Made by a program: the position numbers and the translations under genes | DNA from: Syntrophales bacterium | Lineage (GTDB): Bacteria; Desulfobacterota; Syntrophia; Syntrophales; UBA5619 | Direction of reading: 5' to 3' | Assembly: GCA_028712015.1 (NCBI GenBank) | Contig: JAQTRB010000009.1 | Coordinates: 1-5,104, forward strand | DNA length: 5,104 nucleotides | The notes under the pieces: generated by a model | Database searches by the model: none | Told to the model about the DNA's origin: nothing | Seen by the model: the letters and a program-made list of their open reading frames with translations, nothing else | Shown: in pieces, positions 1 to 5,104 of the stretch | How the letters are laid out: each line of letters opens with the position of its first letter | How positions within the stretch are numbered: the first letter of the stretch is position 1

Positions 1-231
1 ACCTTCGTGACCAAGACGCCGCCCGCGTCCGTGTTGCTGAAGCAGGCGGCTAAGATCGCCAAGGGTTCCGGCGATCCGAAACGGGATAAGGTTGGAGCGG
101 TCACGGCCAAGCAGGTTCGGGAAATTGCCGAGTTGAAATACAACGACCTGAATGCCGTGGATATCGAGGGTGCGATCCGGATTGTTGAGGGGACGGCCCG
201 TTCCATGGGGATTGAGGTCGCGGGCGGATAA
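1..231 (+). CDS. rplK: 50S ribosomal protein L11, C-terminal part (5' end outside window)
   Basis: The left edge cuts this gene. The reading frame starts at base 1 and gives 76 residues before a TAA stop at 229-231. The visible part is the C-terminal rRNA-binding domain of L11. It begins TFVTKTPPASVLLKQAA, has the glycine/lysine-rich GSGDPKRDKVG loop, and ends in the very conserved IVEGTARSMGIEV. L11 binds the GTPase-associated centre of 23S rRNA at the base of the L7/L12 stalk and takes part in factor-dependent GTP hydrolysis and the stringent response. The N-terminal domain, with the proline-rich helix that contacts thiostrepton, lies outside the window. The next gene is rplA, the usual partner. 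The GTG at base 7 is an internal valine codon, not a start. The identity is secure. Confidence 0.97.
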   Translation, partial: TFVTKTPPASVLLKQAAKIAKGSGDPKRDKVGAVTAKQVREIAELKYNDLNAVDIEGAIRIVEGTARSMGIEVAGG

Positions 232-259
232 CCCGGTTGCTTTCGGCGGAACACCGGGT
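231..259 (+). repeat. GC-rich inverted repeat at the rplK stop codon
   Basis: ACCCGGT at 231-237 is exactly repeated as its reverse complement ACCGGGT at 253-259. This gives a 7-bp stem whose first base is the last A of the rplK TAA stop. The 15-nt loop can partly fold further (G239-C252, then 241-244 with 248-251). No T-run follows, so it does not look like a Rho-independent terminator. A role in mRNA stability or in rplK-rplA translational coupling is only inference. Apart from the rplA ribosome binding site, I see nothing else clear in the rest of the 232-341 gap. Confidence 0.4.
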
Positions 260-330
260 GGCAAGCCGGCGGGCGTCCGAATCGGAAGGTTTCGCAGAGT
301 CCCCCGTCTCCAGGCGGTGGCTTTCACTTT

Positions 331-344
331 GAGGTTTGATCATG
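331..344 (+). promoter_or_regulatory. rplA ribosome binding site and ATG start
   Basis: GAGG at 331-334 lies 7 nt before the ATG at 342-344. A TTG at 336 is in frame and would add two residues (Met-Ile), but it stands only one base from the GAGG and cannot use it. The ATG at 342 is therefore the start, which gives the N-terminus MSKRGKRY. Confidence 0.75.
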
Positions 345-1040
345 TCCAAGAGAGGCAAAAGGTACATCGAGGCGAGGAAAAAGATCGAGGCTGGAAAACG
401 ATATTCCGTGCAGGAGGCGGTAGCGCTGGTTGTCTCCACGGCCGGGGCGAAATTTGACGAGACGGTCGATGCCGCCATCCGGCTCGGGGTGAATCCGGCG
501 CATGCCGACCAGATGGTCCGGGGCTCTGTGGTTCTCCCCCATGGACTTGGGAAATCCGTTCGCGTGCTGGTTTTTGCCAAGGGTGAAAAAGAGAAGGAGG
601 CCCTGGAGGCCGGCGCCGATGTCGTGGGCTCGGATGAAGTGGTTGAGAAGATCAAGGGCGGCTGGTTTGAGTTCGACAGGGTTGTCGCCACCCCGGATAT
701 GATGGGCAGCGTGGGAAAACTGGGAAAGATCCTCGGCCCACGCGGACTGATGCCGAATCCGAAGGTGGGGACGGTGACGTTTGATGTGGGAAAGGCCGTG
801 CAGGAGCTCAAGGCCGGAAAGGTGGAATTCCGGGTGGAAAAGGCGGGCATTGTCCATTGTCCTATCGGCAAGGCCTCTTTCGGCGCGGAAAAATTGACGG
901 AGAATTTTCTGGCCCTGTTGGAGATGATCATCAAGCTCAAGCCCGCATCGAGCAAGGGACTGTACATCCGGAGCATTTGCCTTTCGACCGTCATGGGTCC
1001 CGGGGCTAAGGTGGATCCCCTCGCCGTGCGGAACATATAA
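342..1040 (+). CDS. rplA: 50S ribosomal protein L1
   Basis: This gene encodes 232 residues, close to the usual L1 length (234 in E. coli). L1 binds helices 76-78 of 23S rRNA and forms the mobile L1 stalk that helps release deacylated tRNA from the E site. In many bacteria it also represses its own rplKA mRNA. Domain I is formed by both ends of the chain. The early part has KFDETVDAAIRLGV (37-50) and the VRGSVVLPHGLGK stretch, both typical of L1. The family signature GKLGKILGPRGLMPNPK lies at about 125-141 in domain II. The C-terminal RNA-contact motif reads STVMGPG at about 215-221. Most L1 proteins I recall have threonine in place of the valine at 217. It follows rplK by 110 nt and precedes the L10 leader. 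The start is set by the GAGG at 331-334. Confidence 0.98.
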   Translation: MSKRGKRYIEARKKIEAGKRYSVQEAVALVVSTAGAKFDETVDAAIRLGVNPAHADQMVRGSVVLPHGLGKSVRVLVFAKGEKEKEALEAGADVVGSDEVVEKIKGGWFEFDRVVATPDMMGSVGKLGKILGPRGLMPNPKVGTVTFDVGKAVQELKAGKVEFRVEKAGIVHCPIGKASFGAEKLTENFLALLEMIIKLKPASSKGLYIRSICLSTVMGPGAKVDPLAVRNI

Positions 1041-1075
1041 TCCCCTGGCCCCTAAGGGGGTTACGGGATATTTGG

Positions 1076-1200
1076 AAAACGGGTCTGAGACAGCAGGTAC
1101 AGGAAGTTTAAACGCAATCGGCCGGCCTGCCGAGACTGGGATAAACGGCCTGTAAGGCCGGGAAAATTGTCCTGTATGTTGCTCTGTTCTCTGACGTTTT
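1076..1200 (+). ncRNA. L10 leader (ribosomal protein L10-L7/L12 autoregulatory mRNA element)
   Basis: This untranslated stretch before rplJ has the hallmarks of the L10 leader family. The 5' arm contains GAGACAGCAGG (1087-1097) and the central region contains CCTGCCGAG (1126-1134), both of which I recall as conserved in L10 leaders such as that of Bacillus. The ends pair: AAAACG (1076-1081) with CGTTTT (1195-1200), GAGA (1087-1090) with TCTC (1188-1191), AGCA (1092-1095) with TGCT (1180-1183), and TACAGGA (1098-1104) with TCCTGTA (1170-1176). The unpaired bases between the arms fit the kink-turn of this class. A further hairpin, CGGCC/GGCCG, lies at 1146-1160 with loop TGTAA. In known cases the L10(L7/L12) complex binds here when in excess and lowers rplJ-rplL expression. 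The exact boundaries and base pairs were derived by eye. Confidence 0.88.
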
Positions 1201-1202
1201 CA

Positions 1203-1219
1203 TCCGGTTCTTTTCCGGA
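1203..1219 (+). other. small hairpin between the L10 leader and the rplJ start
   Basis: TCCGG at 1203-1207 pairs with CCGGA at 1215-1219 across the loop TTCTTTT. The 3' arm overlaps a spare Shine-Dalgarno-like GGAGG at 1217-1221, which has no start codon at a usable distance. It could be the expression platform below the L10 leader or may mean nothing. Confidence 0.3.
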
Positions 1220-1244
1220 GGCCGGGAAGAGCGGATCAGATGGG

Positions 1245-1261
1245 AAAGGAGGCTTATATTG
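1245..1261 (+). promoter_or_regulatory. strong Shine-Dalgarno for the TTG start of rplJ
   Basis: AAAGGAGG at 1245-1252 is a near-perfect anti-16S match, 6 nt before TTG at 1259-1261. No in-frame ATG exists nearby, and the peptide read from this TTG (MDRRTKEQVAAELHEKL) aligns with the normal L10 N-terminus. The TTG is therefore the start. Confidence 0.85.
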
Positions 1262-1783
1262 GATCGGAGAACAAAAGAGCAGGTTGCTGCTGAGCTCCAC
1301 GAGAAACTCAAAGATTTCAAATTGGCGGTTCTGGCCGGTTACAGCGGAATGGACGTGGCGAAGATGACGGCGCTGAGGATTGCTCTGCGCAAATCCGATG
1401 CGGAACTCAGGGTGGTCAAGAACACGCTGCTCTCGATCGCTTCCCGCGAGACGGATTTTGGTTTACTGGAAGATCACTTCCGGGGTCCTCTGGCGGTTGC
1501 GATCACACACGGCGACGTGGTCGAAACCACCAAAGCGCTGGTCGATTTTGCCAAGAAGAATGCCAGTCTTGAGATCAAGGCGGCCGTCATGGGCGGCAAA
1601 CCTCTGAGCAGGGAACAGCTTGGGATTCTGGCCGAATTGCCGAGCCGGGAGGTTCTGATCGGGAAACTGCTTTCCCTGATGGTCGGGATGCAGACTTCGC
1701 TCGTGAATGTCCTGAGCGGGGTTCCGAGGAACTTTGTGCAGGTTCTCGATGCATATCGTGAAAAAAAGGCTTCAGCAAACTAA
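1259..1783 (+). CDS. rplJ: 50S ribosomal protein L10 (TTG start)
   Basis: This gene encodes 174 residues. L10 is the stalk base: its globular N-terminal domain binds 23S rRNA next to L11, and its long C-terminal helix carries the L7/L12 dimers. Family hallmarks are the N-terminal KEQVAAELHEKL helix, AGYSGM (26-31), the VVKNTL motif (52-57), the FRGPLAVAI strand, and FAKKNASLEIKAAVMGGK before LPSRE (127-131). The tail after LPSRE is about 11 residues longer than I count for E. coli (165 aa in total). It resembles the longer Thermotoga-type helix that holds three L7/L12 dimers. The start is TTG, supported by the strong GGAGG at 1248-1252. Expression is probably limited by L10 itself through the leader RNA upstream. 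rplL follows after 28 nt and is surely co-transcribed. Confidence 0.98.
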   Translation: MDRRTKEQVAAELHEKLKDFKLAVLAGYSGMDVAKMTALRIALRKSDAELRVVKNTLLSIASRETDFGLLEDHFRGPLAVAITHGDVVETTKALVDFAKKNASLEIKAAVMGGKPLSREQLGILAELPSREVLIGKLLSLMVGMQTSLVNVLSGVPRNFVQVLDAYREKKASAN

Positions 1784-1795
1784 CAAATTACATAC

Positions 1796-1814
1796 AGGAA
1801 GGAATGGAACAATG
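1796..1814 (+). promoter_or_regulatory. rplL ribosome binding site and ATG start
   Basis: AGGAAGGA at 1796-1803 lies 8 nt before ATG at 1812-1814. The reading frame is open further upstream to an ATG at 1734, but those 26 codons overlap rplJ and do not resemble any L7/L12 N-terminus. An out-of-frame ATG at 1804 stops after 7 codons. Confidence 0.8.
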
Positions 1815-2198
1815 GCGAACGAGATAACCAAAGAGGATGTCGTAAAATTTATTGAAGGGATGACGGTTCTTGAGCTTTCGGAGCTGGTGAAGGAGTTGGA
1901 GCAGAAGTTCGGAGTAAGCGCTGCCGCCCCGGTTGCCATGGCGGCTGCGGCGGCCGGACCCGCCCAGGCGGCTCAGGTTGAGGAAAAGACGGAGTTCGAT
2001 GCGATCCTTACGGGATTCGGGGATCAGAAGATTCAGGTGATCAAGGTGGTCCGGGCCATCACGGGGCTGGGCCTCAAGGAGGCGAAGGATCTGGTGGACG
2101 GTGTTCCCAAACCGATCAAGGAGGCCGTTTCCAAGGATGAGGCTGCCGACATCAAAAAGAAGATCGAAGAGGTAGGCGGCGCCGTCGAAATCAAGTAA
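1812..2198 (+). CDS. rplL: 50S ribosomal protein L7/L12
   Basis: This gene encodes 128 residues, the usual bacterial range (about 120-130). L7/L12 dimers form the flexible stalk that recruits and activates the translational GTPases EF-Tu, EF-G, IF2 and RF3. Residues 1-34 (with TVLELSELVKELEQKFGV) form the dimerisation and L10-binding domain. Residues 36-56 are an alanine-rich hinge with prolines at 40 and 50. The factor-binding C-terminal domain runs from about 57 to 128. It contains the highly conserved KVVRAITGLGLKEAKDLVD (78-96), with the lysines and arginine of the factor-contact face intact, and ends in IKKKIEEVGGAVEIK. It is a single copy here and is co-transcribed with rplJ under the same L10 leader. 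L7/L12 is needed in several copies per ribosome, so stronger translation than rplJ is expected. The clear Shine-Dalgarno and ATG start, against the TTG of rplJ, agree with that. Confidence 0.98.
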   Translation: MANEITKEDVVKFIEGMTVLELSELVKELEQKFGVSAAAPVAMAAAAAGPAQAAQVEEKTEFDAILTGFGDQKIQVIKVVRAITGLGLKEAKDLVDGVPKPIKEAVSKDEAADIKKKIEEVGGAVEIK

Positions 2199-2230
2199 TT
2201 GCGCGACGCCTGAAAAGAACGGTCAGGGAC

Positions 2231-2309
2231 AGAACCCCGCGATACAACAGGTTGTCTGCATGAAACTGCAGAAAGACAAGTTGGGTGGGGTTCTTTTCTC
2301 TATTTTTTT
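2231..2309 (+). terminator. terminator-like stem-loop with T-tract between rplL and rpoB (possible attenuator)
   Basis: AGAACCCCGC at 2231-2240 can pair with GTGGGGTTCT at 2285-2294 (10 bp with one G-T pair). The enclosed 44 nt can form an inner hairpin: TTGTC (2252-2256) with GACAA (2275-2279), capped by TGCA (2257-2260) with TGCA (2267-2270). A T-rich stretch follows at once, ending in seven T at 2303-2309. It lies 33 nt after rplL and 45 nt before rpoB. Because rpoB has no evident promoter of its own here, full termination would silence it, so partial read-through is the likely behaviour. In E. coli this same gap is known to hold an attenuator and an RNase III processing site. The loop is larger than in a classic intrinsic terminator, which lowers confidence. 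Confidence 0.5.
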
Positions 2310-2344
2310 ACGGGGAAAACGGAGATCGCCGGCGGTTAAAGGCG

Positions 2345-2357
2345 AAAGGATGTTATG
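2345..2357 (+). promoter_or_regulatory. rpoB ribosome binding site and ATG start
   Basis: AAAGGA at 2345-2350 lies 4 nt before ATG at 2355-2357, a short but workable spacing. A competing ATG at 2350 is in another frame and overlaps the Shine-Dalgarno itself. The protein from 2355 (MGEFRKNFGRIRRILDIPNL) matches RpoB N-termini. Confidence 0.75.
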
Positions 2358-5104
2358 GGCGAATTTAGAAAGAATTTTGGACGGATCCGAAGGATACTGG
2401 ACATTCCCAATCTGATCGATATCCAGACCGATTCCTATCGAAAGTTTCTTCAGCAGGAGATCCATCCGGACAAGCGGGGAAATTATGGTCTCCAGGGCGC
2501 CTTTAACAGCGTCTTCCCCATTTCCGATTTCAGCGGAAAATGTTCTCTGGAATTCGTGAGTTATAGAATTGGGGCTGTCCGATACGACATGCAGGAGTGC
2601 GTTCAGAAGGGAATGACCTACGCGGCTCCGCTGAAGATCGTGGTTCGGCTGGTGGTTTTTGATACGGAGCGGAATACGGAGCCCAAACCCATCCGGGACA
2701 TCAAGGAGCAGGAGATCTATTTCGGCGAGATTCCGCTGATGACCGACAACGGCACCTTTATCGTCAACGGTACGGAAAGGGTGATCGTCAGCCAGCTCCA
2801 CCGCTCGCCGGGAATCTTTTTCGACCATGACCGGGGGAAGACCCTCGCCAGCGGCAAATTGATCTACTCGGCCAGAGTCATCCCGATCCGCGGGTCGTGG
2901 CTGGATCTCGAATTCGATTCCAAGGATCTTCTCTATGTGAGGATTGATCGGCGGCGGAAGATGCCGGTGACGATTCTGCTCAAGGCGATGGGAAATTCCA
3001 CGCAGTTCATCCTGAATTACTTCTACAGCATCGAGCAGATTCTTCTGAAGGACGGTCGTTTCTACATGGCCGTGAATGATTCTCTGGTCGGCGAGAAGGC
3101 CCCGGAAGACGTGCAGACGAAGACGGGGGAGGTCGTCGTCAAGAAGGGGCGGAAAATTTCAAAACCGCTGCTGAAAAAGATGACCGATTCCGGGATTACT
3201 CGGATCCCGGTCAGCGACGAGAATATTGTCGGCAGGATCATTTCTTCGGATGTGCCCGATCCCAAAACCGGCGAGATCCTGATTCGCTGCAACGAGGAGT
3301 TGACGGAGGAAAAGATCCATCTGCTCCGCGAAAAGAAAATCGGTTCATTCCAATTCATCCACATCGATGAGGATCGAGAGAATGCCTCCATACGCGATAC
3401 CCTTCTGATGGACCGGATCGAGACGGCGGAAGACGCGATCATCGAGATTTACAGACGTCTCCGGCCCAGCAATCCGCCCACCCCGGAAACCGCGTACAAA
3501 TTCTTCAACAGCCTCTTTTTTGAGCCGGACAGCTATGACCTTTCCGACGTGGGACGCGCGAAGATGAATTACAAGCTCAGGCTGGATGTTCCGACCAGCG
3601 TAACGGTCTTGCGCAATGAAGATATCCTGGCGGCGGTCAAGTATCTGATCGACCTGAAAAACGGCGTCCCCGATTGCAGTGTGGACGACATCGATCACCT
3701 GGGCAATCGCCGGGTCCGTTCCGTCGGCGAGCTGATCGAGAACCAGTATCGGATCGGTCTGGTGCGAATGGAGCGCGCCATCAAGGAGAAGATGAGCCTG
3801 CAGGACATCGAAACCATGATGCCCCACGATCTCATCAACGCGAAGCCGGTGTCCGCCGTGGTGAACGAATTCTTCGGCAGCAGCCAACTTTCTCAGTTCA
3901 TGGATCAGACGAACCCGCTGTCCGAGATCACACACAAAAGGCGATTGTCGGCTCTCGGCCCGGGAGGTCTTACTCGGGAGCGGGCGGGATTCGAGGTCCG
4001 CGATGTTCATCCCACGCATTACGGCCGCATCTGCCCCGTTGAAACCCCGGAAGGTCCGAACATCGGTCTGATCGTCTCCCTAAGCACGTTTGCCCGGGTG
4101 AATGAATTCGGTTTCATTGAAACGCCGTACCGTGTGGTCAAACAGGGGTGCGTGCTCGACGAGGTGCGCTATCTAACGGCCATCGAGGAGGAAAATCTGA
4201 TCATCGCCCAGGCCGATCGCCCTCTGGATAAGGATGGAAAGTTTGTCGGGGCGCTGATATCGGTGAGAAAAGGCGCCGACTTTCTCTCCGTTTTACCGAC
4301 GGATGTCAATATGATGGACGTTTCCCCCAATCAGTTGGTCAGCATTGCGGCGACCTTGATCCCGTTTCTGGAGCATGACGATGCCAACCGTGCCTTGATG
4401 GGATCCAACATGCAGCGGCAGGCGGTGCCTTTGATGAAACCGGAAATGCCGCTGGTGGGCACGGGGATGGAATCCGTTGTCGCAAGGGACTCCGGCGCCG
4501 TCGTGACCGCACGGAGAGCGGGTGTGGTGGAGAGCGTGGATGCCGCGCGGATCGTCGTCAAATGCGACTCCCCGGCAAAAGAAGGCCTGGACACGGGAGT
4601 GGATATCTACAATCTGATCAAATATCAGCGCTCCAACCAGGACACCTGTTTCAACCAGAAGCCCATTGTCAGCCAGGGGCAGAAGGTAAACAAGGGAGAG
4701 ATCATTGCGGACGGACCCGCCACCGACCGGGGAGAACTGGCCCTGGGAAGGAACGTGATGGTCGCCTTCATGTCCTGGGGCGGGTACAACTACGAAGATT
4801 CGATCCTGGTCAGCGAACGAATTGTCAAGGAGGATGTCTATACCTCGATTCACATTGAAGAATTCGAGACGATGGCCCGGGACACCAAGCTCGGCAAAGA
4901 AGAAATTACGCGGGACATCCCCAATCTTGGGGAAGAGGCGCTCAGAAATCTTGACGACAGCGGTATCGTGCGGATGGGCGTGGCGGTGAAGCCGGGCGAC
5001 ATCCTCATCGGAAAGATCACCCCCAAAGGAGAAACGCAGCTTTCCTCGGAAGAGAAACTCCTGAGGGCGATCTTCGGCGAAAAGGCCAGCGATGTCCGGG
5101 ACAC
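2355..5104 (+). CDS. rpoB: DNA-directed RNA polymerase beta subunit, N-terminal two thirds (3' end outside window)
   Basis: The frame is open to the right edge and gives 916 codons of an expected 1,350 or so. RpoB is the second-largest polymerase subunit. With beta-prime it forms the catalytic cleft and DNA/RNA channel. Visible parts in order: the N-terminal protrusion with NGTERVIVSQLHRSPG (138-153); the lobe at about 150-450, with the longer proteobacterial-type insertion (KTGEVVVKKGRKISK, then LRPSNPPTPETA); the rifampicin-pocket cluster from G508, read as GSSQLSQFMDQTNPLSEITH followed by KRRLSALGPGGL; GRICPVETPEGPNIGLI (557-573); and the hybrid-binding region with YNYEDSILVSER, whose E814 and D815 match E. 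coli E813 and D814. The visible part ends at IFGEKASDVRD, just before the flap. The active-site lysines and the anchor to beta-prime lie beyond the window. The pocket residues have the rifampicin-sensitive form. No frameshift was found. It lies downstream of the rplL-rpoB stem-loop, and rpoC normally follows. Confidence 0.99.
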   Translation, partial: MGEFRKNFGRIRRILDIPNLIDIQTDSYRKFLQQEIHPDKRGNYGLQGAFNSVFPISDFSGKCSLEFVSYRIGAVRYDMQECVQKGMTYAAPLKIVVRLVVFDTERNTEPKPIRDIKEQEIYFGEIPLMTDNGTFIVNGTERVIVSQLHRSPGIFFDHDRGKTLASGKLIYSARVIPIRGSWLDLEFDSKDLLYVRIDRRRKMPVTILLKAMGNSTQFILNYFYSIEQILLKDGRFYMAVNDSLVGEKAPEDVQTKTGEVVVKKGRKISKPLLKKMTDSGITRIPVSDENIVGRIISSDVPDPKTGEILIRCNEELTEEKIHLLREKKIGSFQFIHIDEDRENASIRDTLLMDRIETAEDAIIEIYRRLRPSNPPTPETAYKFFNSLFFEPDSYDLSDVGRAKMNYKLRLDVPTSVTVLRNEDILAAVKYLIDLKNGVPDCSVDDIDHLGNRRVRSVGELIENQYRIGLVRMERAIKEKMSLQDIETMMPHDLINAKPVSAVVNEFFGSSQLSQFMDQTNPLSEITHKRRLSALGPGGLTRERAGFEVRDVHPTHYGRICPVETPEGPNIGLIVSLSTFARVNEFGFIETPYRVVKQGCVLDEVRYLTAIEEENLIIAQADRPLDKDGKFVGALISVRKGADFLSVLPTDVNMMDVSPNQLVSIAATLIPFLEHDDANRALMGSNMQRQAVPLMKPEMPLVGTGMESVVARDSGAVVTARRAGVVESVDAARIVVKCDSPAKEGLDTGVDIYNLIKYQRSNQDTCFNQKPIVSQGQKVNKGEIIADGPATDRGELALGRNVMVAFMSWGGYNYEDSILVSERIVKEDVYTSIHIEEFETMARDTKLGKEEITRDIPNLGEEALRNLDDSGIVRMGVAVKPGDILIGKITPKGETQLSSEEKLLRAIFGEKASDVRD

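Noticed and set aside
101..1036. Long open frame of 311 codons on the - strand across rplK/rplA
   Set aside because: It is fully antisense to rplA, which is certain. Its product is serine/proline/arginine-rich with no recognisable motif, as expected from the mirror frame of GC-rich codons.
1041..1060. Short hairpin CCCCT/AGGGG just after the rplA stop
   Set aside because: It has five pairs and no T-run after it, so it is too weak to call a terminator, and the L10 leader downstream must be transcribed.
1240..1293. Small ORF from ATG 1240 (17 residues) overlapping the rplJ start
   Set aside because: Its start covers the rplJ Shine-Dalgarno region, it has no good site of its own, and the peptide is short and featureless.
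1734..1811. Upstream in-frame extension of rplL from an ATG at 1734
   Set aside because: The added 26 residues overlap the end of rplJ and match no L7/L12 N-terminus, and the strong AGGAAGGA points to the ATG at 1812.
1804..1827. ATG at 1804 giving a 7-codon frame before rplL
   Set aside because: It is only one base from the Shine-Dalgarno, stops almost at once, and is a chance ATG in the spacer.
2281..2306. TTGGGT and TATTTT resembling a promoter for rpoB
   Set aside because: The spacing is only 14 nt, the -35 match is poor, and both boxes lie inside the stem-loop and T-tract, which explain the sequence better.
2223..2828. Open frame of 201 codons on the - strand covering the rplL-rpoB gap and the rpoB start
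   Set aside because: Most of it is antisense to conserved RpoB. The part in the gap reads through the stem-loop and shows no protein motif.
3345..4019. Open frame of 224 codons on the - strand inside rpoB
   Set aside because: It lies wholly antisense to the conserved RpoB core, with no plausible family and no separate regulatory signals.
4770..4805. Serine at residue 807 of RpoB where E. coli has proline (MSWGGYNYED)
   Set aside because: This position varies between bacteria (threonine in Bacillus, as I recall), and the nearby catalytic Glu-Asp pair is intact.
4293..4853. Open frame of 186 codons on the - strand inside rpoB
   Set aside because: It is antisense to conserved RpoB sequence, with histidine/glycine-rich composition typical of mirror frames.

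Overview
The window is an ordinary, well-conserved core-genome segment: the bacterial ribosomal-stalk and RNA polymerase operon in the order rplK (3' end) - rplA - rplJ - rplL - rpoB (5' part), all on the + strand. The gene order, the proteobacterial-type beta subunit (it keeps the long lobe insertion also found in E. coli) and the wording of the proteins suggest a Desulfobacterota/'Deltaproteobacteria'-like bacterium, possibly near Syntrophobacterales. That placement is made by eye from protein similarity and is only moderately secure. The DNA looks moderately GC-rich, and I see no compositional break, mobile element, tRNA, CRISPR array or sign of transfer.

Layout. Positions 1-231 hold the C-terminal domain of L11. 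A 110-nt gap (232-341) carries a GC-rich inverted repeat that begins at the rplK stop codon. rplA (342-1040) encodes L1. The 218-nt gap 1041-1258 contains a recognisable L10 leader RNA (about 1076-1200), which is the autoregulatory target of the L10-L7/L12 complex, followed by a strong Shine-Dalgarno and a TTG start for rplJ (1259-1783). rplL (1812-2198) follows after 28 nt. A 156-nt gap (2199-2354) holds a long stem-loop followed by a T-rich tract, which looks like an attenuator between the stalk genes and rpoB. rpoB starts at 2355 and runs off the right edge after 916 codons.

How they work together. L11, L10 and L7/L12 form the GTPase-associated stalk of the 50S subunit, L1 forms the opposite stalk at the E site, and RpoB is the beta subunit of RNA polymerase. 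Placing a leader RNA before rplJ and a partial terminator before rpoB is the known way bacteria set stalk-protein and polymerase levels separately within one transcription unit.

I found no undescribed system. The points most worth checking are a valine in L1 at the normally threonine RNA-contact position, the rplL-rpoB stem-loop with a small overlapping ORF inside it, and an L10 C-terminus whose length predicts three L7/L12 dimers per ribosome.
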